Of a stretch of 64,000 nt of DNA, positions 33,410 through 43,936 are shown in pieces. This stretch comes from Dendrolimus kikuchii. Lineage: Eukaryota; Arthropoda; Insecta; Lepidoptera; Lasiocampidae. Where the stretch lies: assembly GCA_019925095.2 (NCBI GenBank), contig CM034389.1, forward strand, positions 22,183,435 through 22,247,434, given 5' to 3'. The notes beneath the pieces were generated by a model. That model was given only the letters and a program-made list of their open reading frames with translations. It was not told the origin of the DNA and searched no databases. The position numbers and the translations under genes are program-made. How positions within the stretch are numbered: position 1 is the first letter of the stretch; each line of letters begins with the position of its first letter.

Positions 33410-33830
33410 GAGGCGTTGGAATAAATTGACAAAAGAGCCAGGAATGCTGGTCAGTAATGACCGTCTTTTTTATGCTGGACTTCAGAGTCTAGAGCATAAA
33501 CTCAAGTCGCGGGGCTATATGTCTTCTATCGGATACATTTCGTGGAGTGTTCCTTAGCTGACGAGCTGGTTCCTCCATCGCCATTTTACCATCGGACAAT
33601 CAGACGCACCGGTTTGCGCCACCGTTACATGGTGGAAACACCATCAGTCAGAACCAAGCACTTCGCTTCACCTTTTCTGGTGCGCACTGCCGAAAAGTGG
33701 AATAATTTTCCCGAGTCTGCTTTTCCTGACAAATACAATCTTGAAGTCTTCAAGGCACGAGTGAATAGGTATCTTCTAGGTAAGCGTGCTCGATCCGAGA
33801 CCGCATCATCATCAACATGAGGTGACAAAC
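33410..33830 (+). pseudogene. NLTR-3 Jockey-like RT C-terminus, best copy
   Basis: Frame 33542-33817 contains [40 protein letters not shown] and [15 protein letters not shown]. This is the conserved C-terminal end of Jockey-clade ORF2 proteins in Lepidoptera, with the FLxRTAxxWNxLPxxVFP pattern. An upstream frame (33430-33540) gives DRLFYAGLQSLEHKLKSRGY-like sequence. The ORF ends at 33818 and a MITE begins 15 bp later. Confidence 0.8.
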
Positions 33831-33834
33831 AGGG

Positions 33835-34086
33835 CGTTCTATTAGTAACTCACAACGCCCAAAATGCTCAATTAGCCGTTCCACAAAGCGACCGCGATCG
33901 TTGTGGTGGTGGCGATAACGTCACTAATGACGTCATCTTTTTCTAACACACCGCTCACAACGACCCATGTCAAGAGGTTGGTCGAATAGCCGTTCCACTT
34001 GGGTTTAGAGTTGTAACGCTGGCAAGCAAGTGGAACGGGTACATTCGCGGTCGTGAACGTGGTCGTTGTGAGTCCCTAATGGAACG
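33835..34086. mobile_element. MITE with 23-bp imperfect TIRs
   Basis: Left CGTTCTATTAGTAACTCACA ACG (33835-33857); the reverse complement of the right end (34064-34086) is CGTTCCATTAGGGACTCACA ACG. The 252-bp interior is GC-richer than its surroundings and contains repeated CCGTTCCAC motifs and a GATAACGTCACTAATGACGT palindrome. The target duplication is unclear, so the superfamily is not assigned. Confidence 0.7.
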
Positions 34087-34407
34087 TAGCTACAGTGGTC
34101 AAACGCAAGCCTATACATCAATTAAAAAAAATACCTGACTACATATTCAGATTCGGCCACAGTTAGGGTTTCGGCCGAAATTCGTTTATGAATTTATAAG
34201 ACTGACAATTATGTATACATGAAGTGCTCAAGACAACAAAATCTCAGTAAAGAAAAAAAATCTAGAATTTAATTATTCTTTTCAAAGTGAAACTTGTTAT
34301 TTTTATTATATTTAACACTAACTAAATATGTTTACGTGTATGAAAAAGATACATTAAAAATTTTAACATCTCAAATAAGTTCCGATGTTGACCGAAGTAG
34401 AGACCGA
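34087..34407. other. no supported feature
   Basis: AT-rich sequence; nothing recognised. Confidence 0.5.
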
Positions 34408-34414
34408 AGTCTAG

Positions 34415-34739
34415 TTTTTATCCGTGCAGGAACGGAGAAAGAATACAATTTCCTGCGGCTGGGCAGCCTGTCGTAAGAGGCGACTTAATAACCCAGAGCC
34501 AGGTGGTAGGGCATTTGCCCGACTGGATGGCTACCACCCCTGGTCTAAAGTATGTCGCCATAACAACCTTCAGTTGTGTTCCGGCATTAGTGACCAGGTT
34601 CCAGTTTCCCTTAAGAGAGCAGCAGCGCATTTGTAGCGACTTTGGTGTTGCAAATGTCCATAGGCGATGGTAACCACTTTCCATCAAGTGGGCCGTCTGC
34701 CTGTCTGCTGATCTCCTGCAAAAAATAAATAAAAAAAAA
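34415..34739 (+). mobile_element. SINE-A copy, full length
   Basis: From TTTTTATCCGTGCAGGAACG to CTCCTGCAAAAAATAAATAA plus A-tract. The flanks AGTCTAG (34408-34414) and AGTATAG (34739-34745) are a plausible target duplication with one mismatch. Among the best-preserved copies. Confidence 0.82.
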
Positions 34740-34892
34740 GTATAGGATAGTTCTTATCCCGTTTAATAAGATTTGAACTGAAAACAGTAAGTAAATTGAA
34801 TCAAATGACCCGTAGAGAACGTCATACTTCGAAATATACAGTGAAACTAACCATTGACAATACAAAAGACTAAATAGGACCGAAATACATAT

Positions 34893-35405
34893 TGTTACAA
34901 ACTAGACGCCGACAAAAACAAAATCACACCTGTAAAAACACATTTTATTACTTTTCGGCATTTGGACTTCTTTTGTTAACTTATTTATTAACATGCGTTT
35001 ACTAATTATTCTAGAGAACGATTCATTGTTTTATTGTACTCGTTTATAGCCGTTGCGGTCGACTCGTTAGCCAAGTGTGTCGGATTTAAAGTACAAACTG
35101 ATTCTAGGAAATTCAGTTCACGCGGGCGGATGGACATATTGCATCTGTGCAATATAAAGTAATGGCCTGATGGAGGGATGAGGCAGTCGAGTGAGAACCA
35201 CGAATGAAGCGAGACGTGTGTACTATAATCGGAAAACTTTTAGTGACGGACTTTGCGCGTTTTATGGAATTACGACCTTTCGCATTACGTGTGGGCTTGT
35301 TGTGTTCGGTTATATTTGGACCTATGTTATACGTGTTTGTATAGTTCTAATAAACTCTATAGTAATTCTAACGGAATCTTAATTCGAGTCCCGCGACTCG
35401 TAACA
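34893..35405 (+). mobile_element. solo LTR, 513 bp
   Basis: Begins TGTTACAAAC and ends CTCGTAACA, giving the TG...CA ends of an LTR with extended inverted termini TGTTAC/GTAACA. It holds a TATA-like box (TATAAAG, 35153-35159) and an AATAAA signal (35349-35354), the expected U3-R-U5 order. A homologous LTR lies at 38212-38715. No primer-binding site or gag-pol adjoins, so it is a solo LTR left by recombination. The terminal sequence suits BEL/Pao or Gypsy elements. The flanks do not form a clear duplication. Confidence 0.8.
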
Positions 35406-35494
35406 CTATGTACACAACCAATTTCAAAAAATTGTACCTATGTATTATACATGCATATTATAATTACTAACAGGTGTCATAGTATAATAATAAA

Positions 35495-35562
35495 TAATAA
35501 CAGCCCATACAGGAACAGATAATATACCCGCCACGCTTCTCCAAGGCGGCTTGGCAGATGTC
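35495..35562 (-). mobile_element. SINE-T tail fragment
   Basis: AACAGCCCATACAGGAACAG through CTCCAAGGCGGCTTGGCAGA is the tail end of an inverted SINE-T. It abuts an NLTR-1 fragment. Confidence 0.55.
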
Positions 35563-35722
35563 ATAGTAAACATCTTGAATAAACGTGCAAGTATGAAGAG
35601 ATTAATAAAAGTCGATGAAGCGAACATTATTTGTCAGGATAGGCATAAGTCAAGATCCATTGTCTCTGCCTACTTTTATGGGGAACAGGCGTGATAATAT
35701 GTATGTATGTATCATTGTAAGT
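35563..35722 (+). pseudogene. NLTR-1 3' fragment
   Basis: AACGTGCAAGTATGAAGAGA, GTCGATGAAGCGAACATTAT and GGAACAGGCGTGATAATATG match 20240-20375. It ends in TATGTATGTAT, the family tail. Confidence 0.6.
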
Positions 35723-35871
35723 AGTAATAATAATTATAACTACCATTTTGCACATCAATATGTTTATGATCTAAACAACGCATAATATATTATCACGACA
35801 TCCAAGAATGATTAAAACGTTCCTATTTGAAAATTTCTTTTTTAAATCTTGCACATTAAAATATGAGTATA

Positions 35872-36092
35872 CTAGCTTCGCCTGCGGTTTCAACCGCGTG
35901 GTGATGGAAAATCGTTATATTTTGTATAATTCACAGTATATCTTTATAAATTATAGCCTGTGTTATTCTGATGTGTAAGCTATATTATTGTAAAGTTTCA
36001 TCAAAGTCCATTCAGTAGTTTTTGCGTGAAAGAATAACAAACATACATCCATATATTCTTACAAACTTTCGCGTTTATAATACTTATAGAGA
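35872..36092 (-). mobile_element. compact Helitron-like element, both ends
   Basis: On the minus strand it starts TCTCTATAAGTATTATAAAC and ends GCGGTTGAAACCGCAGGCGA AGCTAG. The perfect hairpin GCGGTT-GA-AACCGC sits about 8 nt before CTAG, and the insertion is between A and T. It has no coding capacity. Of the Helitron-like elements in the window it has the cleanest 3' hairpin. Confidence 0.8.
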
Positions 36093-36827
36093 TGACTGAC
36101 TTATTTCTTGGAATTTCAAAACGTGCACCAAATCGCATATTGACAGTGACACGAACATGTACCTACGTCCTAAAACGGACTTTTTAATGAGTACGCTGTC
36201 TAATGATTTTTCGTTTTGTTTGTAAGTATTTTAGCATGATTAAAAACATAGCAAGGACCATTTTTCAATCAATATCTTATATTAATTGCTTTATTAAAGA
36301 TTGTCGAGTTACTTTTCTATTTATACATTTATAAAAATCGTAAAATTTTGAAGTGATAACTTCTTATGGGAGGGTAAACCGCTTCGTTACGTAACGCGTT
36401 ACGGCGCCAGTCTGCCTGGTTTCCCTTTTTGTCACGCATACGGCAGCGGTAAGCAGGCTCCTCCTCTCTCACTCTAACCCACAGCGCTAGCCGTATTTCG
36501 GTAATTAGATTAAATAATGATACTAATAATGTACATACACAAAATTTCAATATTAAAAGTTCAACTTAGATTAGTTTAAGTTTTATTTTTGTTGTGCATT
36601 TCTGTACATTAATTTTTACCTTTATGTGCTGAGATATCACATTTTAATAAAAAATGGTTGACATATTTTGTTGATTCACAAAGCCATGAGAAATTATAAC
36701 ATTTTATTAATTCCAAAAGACTTGAGAAAGGAACAAACTAGTATTCAAAATACTATAACTACCACATTTACATAACAATCTACCTCCGTCACTAGGAATA
36801 GTTTTGTTATGAGTTAATTTATGAATT
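36093..36827. other. no gene; GC-rich palindromic patch at 36380-36480
   Basis: Most is AT-rich. 36385-36403 is the nested palindrome CGTTACGTAACGCGTTACG, inside a GC-richer block (to about 36485) with GTCACGCATACGGCAGCGGT. It looks like part of a dispersed element, unassigned. Confidence 0.45.
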
Positions 36828-36840
36828 TATTACATGTTTG

Positions 36841-37458
36841 GAAAGTACACCGCTGATATAGAAAGAAGAGTGAATTTGGGGAATAGTTTAAATGGAGCGT
36901 TAGGTAAACTTCTAGGCGCTAAGAACCTCAGCCAGAAGGCCCAGCTCGCCGTACACAACGCGGTGCTGGTACCTACGCTCACGTATGGAAGCGAGAGTTG
37001 GGTATGGTAGAAAGAGCATGAAAGTAGAGTAAACGCGGTCGAGCTGCGAGCACTGCGCAAAATCTGCGGAGTGACGCTCGCGGACCGCGTTCGTAATACC
37101 GAAGTAAGAAAGAGAGTTGGTCTGAAAGAGAGTGTCGGGGTGAAGGTAAGGAAAGGAATGCTCCGGTGGTTCGGGCATGTGGAAAGAATGAATGATGAAA
37201 GAATGACTAAACAGATATACAATGCAAAAGTGGATAGATGCAGAAGTCGTGGAAGGCCACGACACACCTTCCATGATCAAATTGATCGTGTACTAGCAGA
37301 AGGTGATGTCAGGAGCCTTAAGAACAGACGAGCTTGCATGACAAGAGTTATGAATGTCAAAGAGGCAAGTGAGGTGTGTAAGAATAAGCCTAAATGGCAC
37401 TCTGTTGTTCGTGCCTACCCCGCAAGGGAACTGGCGTGAAGTTATGTATGTATGTATG
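36841..37458 (+). pseudogene. NLTR-1 non-LTR retrotransposon, 5'-truncated, 13-bp TSD
   Basis: One frame is open from 36841 to 37439 except for a TAG at 37008-37010. It reads ADIERRVNLGNSLNGALGKL, LTYGSESWVW, then stop, then LRALRKICGVTLADRVRN, VRKGMLRWFGHVERMN, GRPRHTFHDQIDRVL and NRRACMTRVMNVKEA. This is the C-terminal region common to many lepidopteran non-LTR ORFs, downstream of the RT. The 3' end is a (TATG)n tail. Direct repeats TATTACATGTTTG at 36828-36840 and 37459-37471 are perfect. A young but defective retroinsertion. Confidence 0.9.
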
Positions 37459-37471
37459 TATTACATGTTTG

Positions 37472-37990
37472 TGTCCTATGTAATATTTTTTCATAATTTT
37501 CAATGTCAAAAATACTAATTTGAAATTTATTATTATTAACGTTCATTATTGTTATCCACAAGGCATTAGAAACAGAAAACTTCTTAAGAAGATATATGAT
37601 TTAAAAAAACTGGCAGCGGCCAATGATGCGCGGGGCAGTTTATTACTAAATACTCATGTATGGATTTAGTAAATTCCAATACTAAGTTCCCTGAAATTCA
37701 TATTTGCTAGTGCCGTCGACGCTCCTTCGGCCTAAAACAACACCGAATCGAGTTATAACCGATCTTGTATCATCCGAGATTATCATAAAACACCACAAAC
37801 ATCCCTCCCAATATTATGAGAGATCGCTAAAATGTTTGTTTTGATATAATAGCAACAGCCCTTTTCCAACAAATGTTACCAGATCTTTATGCGACAGATA
37901 TCGAGACAGTAAGTAAATAATAAGTAATATAGTATACTTTGTTACTCTGTGAAGTTAGATGAGTAGATTGTGATAGAAGAATTATGGGTA
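37472..37990. other. no supported feature
   Basis: AT-rich sequence; nothing recognised. Confidence 0.5.
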
Positions 37991-37991
37991 T

Positions 37992-38185
37992 TGTTAAGAC
38001 CTGAACGCCGACAAAAGACAAATTCACACCTGCATACCTGTAGACATTTTATTACCTTTTCTGTATTTTGAATTCTTTTGTTTACGTTGTGTTTAAAATT
38101 TGTGATTAGAAAAACAGTCCATTGTGTATTGTAATCTTTTATGATAGTCAGTATAATAGTAAACCCTATAAGCACAATGTGTAAC
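37992..38185 (+). mobile_element. LTR fragment
   Basis: TGTTAAGACCTGAACGCCGA CAAAA matches the start of the LTRs at 34893 and 38212, and the match continues through CACACCTGCATACCTGTAG and ACATTTTATTACCTTTTCTG. It stops about 30 bp before the next LTR begins, so its 3' half is missing. Confidence 0.65.
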
Positions 38186-38211
38186 GGATTGTTTCATTTT
38201 ATATATTATAC

Positions 38212-38715
38212 TGTTACAACTTAGGTTCCGACAAAAACAAATTCCACTCCTAATCTGTAAAAACACATTTTATTATCTGTCGGCTTTTGAACTGATTGTA
38301 ATTCTTTTATGACCGTCTTCTTTTGTTTACTTATTTATTGGCATAAGTTTTTGGAGAACAGTCTATTGTTCTATTGTATTCGTTTATGGCCACTTGCGGC
38401 TGAATCATTAGCCAGGTGTTGCGTATTAAGTTGACTACGATACGGGCACATTTGTATTTGTGACGTATAAAACGACGGCCTGATGAAGAGGGTAAGCAGT
38501 TCAGCGACAACTACGATCAAGGTGTGACGTGTGTATAATCGGGAATCTAATAGTGACGGACTTTGCGCGTTTTATTGAATTACGACCTTCTGCATTACGT
38601 TTGGATTTTTTGTGTTCGGTTATATTTGTAACTGTGTTATACGTGTTTGTATAATTCTAATAAACTCTATAATAATTCCAACGGCATTTTAATTCGAGTC
38701 TCGCAACTCGTAACA
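38212..38715 (+). mobile_element. solo LTR, 504 bp
   Basis: Starts TGTTACAACTTAGG and ends CAACTCGTAACA. A TATA box (TATAAAA, 38466-38472) and AATAAA (38659-38664) are in place. It aligns end to end with the LTR at 34893-35405, including TAGTGACGGACTTTGCGCGT. There is no internal retrotransposon sequence between the two, so these are separate solo LTRs. No clear target duplication. Confidence 0.8.
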
Positions 38716-40258
38716 AGACGATCATTTTATTGAATAACTGGAACATTAAACCTATGTAACCTCACCTCCATACTTTGTATTATTATATATGTATAATATA
38801 TTATAATTATACTCATATTGAAATATAGATGTAATATAGTATTAAGTATGTAAACACAAACTGATGTCGTTTTGTTTACTTATGCCTAATATAAATAATT
38901 TTATCGTGGCATTTTAAGCAAAATTTCACACTGAGGATAATACCTTGTATTCTGGCAGTACAGTACAAATTTTAAATATATACTATTATGAAAGGTTTTT
39001 AATTATAATTAGCAGAAGTATTATAATAACTCCTGAAATCGTCTTCAACTAAAGTCTAGACTACTTTTATGTTACATACATAAAGCTGGGAAACTAACCA
39101 TTGACAATAATCACATCTCACGTAATTAAAACATATGGCAACACTCATTCAATATACTGAGTTAAGTAAACGAAATGAAATATTCTACAAGCGGATATGA
39201 ATCACTTTGATAATATACGTTATTGGTTTTAATAACAGTAGCTTCTGTGATATGTTTACTTGCGGACTGCCTGGCATGAGTATATTGAAGAAGTACCTAG
39301 CTATATTTGTACAAGTCGTGATAATTCACGGTCTTATTCATAGAGAGTTAGAGTAACTTTAAACGCTTCTTTAAGAACCATAAATTCAAATTACGGTGGT
39401 TTGAACACCGATAGAGAGCATGAACCACTTAAGCAATTGTTGGGGTCTAATGTGTATTGTTTATAAGGTAGTTAACAAGCAGATGATATAGGAAACTTTT
39501 ATCCTCTCGTAAAACGTTTATAGCTACCTAATTTTATTGTGTCAGTGTAGCAAGTTATAACGTAATATTTAAAAAACTAAAATAAATAACATGATTTATT
39601 TTTATAACAACAATTAAAATGATTTTTATATGACAATTTAAAACTTTGATGATAACAACGTGTTTTAACTCCCACTCTTTTATATGACCATTGTTACAGA
39701 GTACCTATAGGTATTGTCGAATGTGTCATCTACCCAAAGTGCGGGGTTCAAGGAAAAGGGTACGCTGTTTAGTCCGCAGGAGCTAAGGGTTAAACTCCTA
39801 GAAATGTTAAAAATATGAAACTGTAGTAATGATCTGAGAAAACTGTAGAAACAATTGAGGGATTATATTCAGTGTAAATAAGCAATAAATACTGTTTAAT
39901 AAAATATAAACGCAACACAGTATATTACGCGTACGTCTTCATAAAACGTATGCGAGCGGAGAAACTTCTTAAAGAAATGCTAAATGTATATTTCACACAA
40001 AGGAAAATGTTACGTACAAGTATATATTTTCCTAAATAAAATAAATATAAAAAGGGGATCGTGCCCGAAGTTTACTTGGAGCGTGCATCGTGAATACTTC
40101 AAACCCGTTTGAGTTTTCAGAATTTTCCACGAGGCTGGTCTCGTTGCGATCGGAGGTGCATTCGTCTCGGTGTCTACTCTATGTACAAGTGTGTATGACG
40201 TGCATGATATTATTACATAAAATAATCGTTATACTATTAAAATCATTTTTATATTATA
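38716..40258. other. AT-rich stretch with one foldback arm
   Basis: 39345-39420 carries an ATTCATAGAGAGTTAGAGTA arm related to the foldback at 12848. The region 40060-40200 is less AT-rich but unassigned. Confidence 0.45.
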
Positions 40259-40735
40259 ATGATTGTGTGGGACGTTACCTGCGTCGACACACTGGCGCCT
40301 TCTCATCTCCAGGAGTCCAAAGTTGGGGCCGGTCGCACTGCCACTTCTGCCGAAAACCTCAAATGGCTAAAATATGTAATCCTTGGTACAGGTTACATAT
40401 TTGAGCCGTTTGGGGTGGAGACTTTGGGCCCATGGGGGCCAAGTGCCCACAAATTATTTCAAAAAATTAAAAAACGCCTAGTCGACAAAACAGGAGACCG
40501 GAAGGCTGGAGCTTACCTCGCTCAAAGGATTAGCCTCTGTATCCAGCGAGGTAATGCTGCCAGCCTTCTAGGTACAATGGCCAGCGACAGTGGTCTGGTG
40601 GGGCTGGACGGGCTTTAATATAGGTTTTATTTTAATTTTAGTTTTTTTACTATTGTATATATATTTTTAAGTTAGGTTTATTTATAGGATATTATAGTTT
40701 TTGTTAATAGATGTTCGACTTAGTTTATTTATAGT
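40259..40735 (+). pseudogene. NLTR-2 non-LTR retrotransposon C-terminus, best copy
   Basis: Frame 40259-40618 is intact: VTCVDTLAPSHLQESKVGAG, TATSAENLKWLKYVILGTGY, then PFGVETLGPWGPSAHKLF and LAQRISLCIQRGNAASLLGT. This is the C-terminal region of a non-LTR retrotransposon ORF seen widely in insects. A T-rich 3'UTR follows to about 40735 and resembles the one after 7996. Truncated at its 5' end. No target duplication was found. Confidence 0.8.
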
Positions 40736-40811
40736 ATTTAATTATATTCCTTTTTATAATATGATAGAATATTTTTTATATTTTTTTTTATTATATATTT
40801 TCTATATTTTT

Positions 40812-41046
40812 GCCAGGTGGTAGGGCATTTGCCCGACTGGATGGCTACCACCCCTGGTCTGAAACATGTCGCCATAACAACCTTGATTTGTGTTCCGGCA
40901 TTAGTGACCAGGTTCCAGTCTCCCTTAAGAGAGCAGCAGCGCATTTGTAGCACCTTTGGTGTTGCAAATGTCCATAGGCGATGGTAACCGCTTTCCATCA
41001 AGTGGGCTGTCTGCCTGTTTGCTGATCTCCTGCAATAAAAAAAAAA
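40812..41046 (+). mobile_element. SINE-A copy, 5'-truncated
   Basis: Starts inside the family at GCCAGGTGGTAGGGCATTTG and ends with CTGCAATAAAAAAAAA. 5' truncation is normal for target-primed insertions. It is tail-to-tail with the next copy. Confidence 0.78.
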
Positions 41047-41052
41047 TATTCT

Positions 41053-41360
41053 AGGAGTTCAGCAGACAGGCAGTCGGCCCACTTGATAGAAAGTGGTTAC
41101 TGTCGTCTATGGACATTTGCAACACCAAACGTGCTACAAATTCGCTACTGCTGTCTTAAGGGAGACTGGAACCTGGTCACTAATACCGGAACACTACTCA
41201 AGGTTGTTATGGCGACATACTTTAGACCAGGGATGGTAGCCGTCGAGTCGGGCAAACGCCCTACCACCTGGCTGTGGGTTGTTTTGTCGCCTCTTACGAC
41301 AGATCGCCCGGCCGCAGGGAATTGTATTTTTTCTCGGTTCCTGCACGAAAATAAAAATAG
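41053..41360 (-). mobile_element. SINE-A copy, tail-to-tail neighbour
   Basis: Inverted copy from AGGAGTTCAGCAGACAGG to TCGGTTCCTGCACGAAAATA. TATTCT flanks both sides (41047-41052, 41361-41366). It lacks its own T-tract and abuts the A-tract of the upstream copy. Confidence 0.75.
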
Positions 41361-41477
41361 TATTCTTTACACGATATATCATTTATGTATTTATTCAATC
41401 AGATTTGTCCATACTAGTATCTACAGTGGACAGAGAACTTATTTATTTATGAAAAAAAAACAAAGACATTGAAACTA

Positions 41478-41766
41478 AAATACATTATGTAGCAGATCAC
41501 TACTGCCAGTGGGGAGCGTGCCTAGAAGGCTGGCTGCATTGCCACGCTGTATGGCGATACTTATTTGTTGTGCGAAATATTAGCCAGCCTTCTGATCACG
41601 GATAGTCTCAATAAGTTTCTTACACATATCTTTAAAGAAACTCTTTACCGATGGACCCCCCGGGCCTAATGTTTCAACCCGAAACGGCACAAATATGTAA
41701 CCTATATACTTTATTGTAGAAAAACGCAACTGGCGATGTTTACGCCGTTTATATATTATATTATCC
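41478..41766 (-). pseudogene. NLTR-2 C-terminus, third copy, with a stop
   Basis: The minus-strand frame reads QLRFSTIKYIGYIFVPFRVE, TLGPGGPSVKSFFKDMCKKL, IETIRDQKAG, a stop, then YFAQQISIAIQRGNAASLLG. It aligns throughout with the copy at 40259-40618 and sits inverted to it about 1 kb away. One in-frame stop. Confidence 0.75.
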
Positions 41767-42805
41767 TATATAACATTATTAAATTATTGATAAAAAATAA
41801 AATGTCTTGATGGAGTCGACTTTATCCAATGAATTAAAAAAAGAAATAAAATAAAGGTCAATAAAACATAACGTGATTTCATTAAAAGTAGGCTATGTCC
41901 AGTACTTTATTGAAAAGTACTTATTGTTCGTAAAATATTTAATGAAACAAACAAGTATATCCAAACTTTAAATTTATACATGAGTGCAAATTATCCTTTT
42001 TATTCTTAATTCTTTTTAAAAATACAAGAATTATTCAAATATTTGTTTTATATTATAAGATTGGGATCAAACTCTCCTACAGAGAATATCTGTGACTTCA
42101 AAACTGCCATTGGAAAATCGTATTATAAATCGAACGTGTGGTTAGATATACCTACAGTCTGAAGTCTAGTGTAAGACACTAATGGATATTATTTTAGATC
42201 TTATTTCAATAGAGTAAAGTTCGAAATTGTATAATAATATACAGCGGTCAGCATTTTTCCTTTCGGTTAACACTTTTTTTTCATCTTGCTCCCATTCGCC
42301 GAGTAACATGCGATAAGGAACAAAGTTTTGAAGATTATCGAAAAGTAGGAGGTAGGAGAAGTGTGTGAGTCTGGATGTACGTATTGTAAATAACCTATGT
42401 CTACTGGTAGAAGAAATATATTGCATAAGCTTCTGTGTTACTTTAACTCTAAGCAGATTCGCAACACGATTCTGCGAGAGACTACATTACCTCTGTACTT
42501 ACCAAGAAATACAGCTACAATACCTTTAATCACCGGCTGTTTGCCGACCAACCGTTTATTAACCGGATCCATCGATCAGTGCCACCGGGAAACACAGAGC
42601 TACAATTATTTATACATTCACCGGACGGATAATCTTGGCTTGCGAGAAAACTTAGTAGTTTGACGTATTGGTGTTGGTTAGAATTTTGTCCAGAAAAGTG
42701 TAAGTGATTTATTGCTTATTATCATTTATTATGCTAGAGGTGATTTATAGCATCTTATTTTTATTGTGCAGCTGGTATACAGGTCTACTTTTTTCTAATA
42801 TCCTT
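41767..42805. other. no supported feature
   Basis: AT-rich except 42420-42660, which has an 88-codon frame (42397-42660) of ordinary composition. I do not recognise it as a protein family. Confidence 0.45.
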
Positions 42806-42808
42806 ACG

Positions 42809-43010
42809 TGAAGCAAAAACTTTGTACCCCTTTTTACGAAAATTGCGCGGACGGAGGATTATGAAATTTCGCACACTTATAGTTTATATAGAGGAGTGCA
42901 GAATGCATTTTTTTTTAAATCGTGCGTAAAAAATACATTCAATCAATAAAAAAACATTACACACATTGTCATGTATTTGACACACACACGCATATATACT
43001 CTTTGCCCCA
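42809..43010 (+). repeat. dispersed non-coding repeat, copy 2
   Basis: Second copy of the repeat at 13205-13435: GTGAAGCAAAAACTTTGTAC, TTGCGCGGACGGAGGATTAT, CAATAAAAAAACATTACACA and an ACACACACGCATATATACTC tail. Confidence 0.6.
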
Positions 43011-43094
43011 CCCTGATATAGACACAGGTGAAAATAAAATCTTTCAAATATGCAAACCTCCAGACAACTCACTTATATTTTCTTTATATATGTT

Positions 43095-43410
43095 TTTTTT
43101 TTATTGCAGGAGATCAGCAGACAGGTAAACGGCTCACTTGATGGAAAGCGGTTACCATCGCCTGTGGACATTTGCAACAGCAAAGTTGCTACAAATGCGC
43201 TGCTGCTCTCTTAAGGGAAACTGGAACCTGGTCTCTAATGCCGGAACAAAACTCAAGGTTGTTATGGCGACATACTTTAGACCAGGGGTGGTAGCCATCC
43301 AGTCGGGCGAATGCCCTACCACCTGGCTGTGGGTTGTGAAGTCGCCTCTTACGACAGGCCGCCCGGCCGCAGGAAATTCTATTCCTTCTCCGTTCCTGCA
43401 CGGATAATAT
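43095..43410 (-). mobile_element. SINE-A copy, full length, 8-bp TSD
   Basis: Inverted copy with its T-tract at 43095-43103 and outer end GTTCCTGCACGGATAAT. TATATGTT flanks both sides (43087-43094 and 43411-43418). One of the clearest insertions of the family. Confidence 0.88.
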
Positions 43411-43418
43411 TATATGTT

Positions 43419-43936
43419 AAACGGTTATATATTAAAATTCTGGAAATAATCGCTATTAGAGATATGATCGCGCTGATTGTACTATTAAAAATATTGTTAA
43501 TGGTTATGTAAACTATTTTCTTGTGTGCAATTAAGGACATTCTATTCTAAAAAAAGAATATTGTTTTTAGATGATATATTTAAAAAAAACAGTACCCTTT
43601 TGTACGTTTTTTAACTTTTGTAAGCTTTGAGCTTGGAAAGTTATCTGGTACTCATATCAGTACTTATTTCCCGAGGGTCCGGTATCGCAAAGAGTTTTGG
43701 TATAAAAACTTTTTGGTGTATATACTTTGAATTTCCATTCTTTATCTTATTTGAGGTCAACTCCATAAATATGATAAGAATTTTGAAATTTAGAACACAT
43801 TTTTCTAAACAATTAGTAATTTGTATTTTATTCAGTTCTTTTTTCAATAATTGCAGAAATCCTGCAAGTTAATGATTGATTTTTTAACAAGAATGTTGTG
43901 TTAGTTTGAAAAACCTCAATAGATATTATGCATTAT
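43419..43936. other. no supported feature
   Basis: AT-rich. Frames on both strands at 43627-43872 (68-81 codons) show no homology. Confidence 0.45.

Noticed and set aside
36912..37280. Long minus-strand frames of 122-145 codons opposite NLTR-1 (also 52395-52751)
   Set aside because: Shadows of the plus-strand retrotransposon frame, which has the recognisable protein signatures.
34893..38715. A complete LTR retrotransposon bounded by the two LTRs
   Set aside because: The 2.8 kb between them holds a SINE-T scrap, NLTR-1 copies and a Helitron, but no gag-pol sequence.
42397..42663. 88-codon frame of ordinary amino-acid composition
   Set aside because: No family resemblance, no repeat support, and no splice or promoter context; not enough to call a gene.
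43138..43407. Open frame of 89 codons reading ESGYHRLWTFAT... and its relatives at 34687-34418, 41001-40738, 41083 and 49593-49402
   Set aside because: These frames lie inside copies of SINE-A, occur on either strand depending on copy orientation, and shift frame between copies. They are a by-product of the repeat, not genes.
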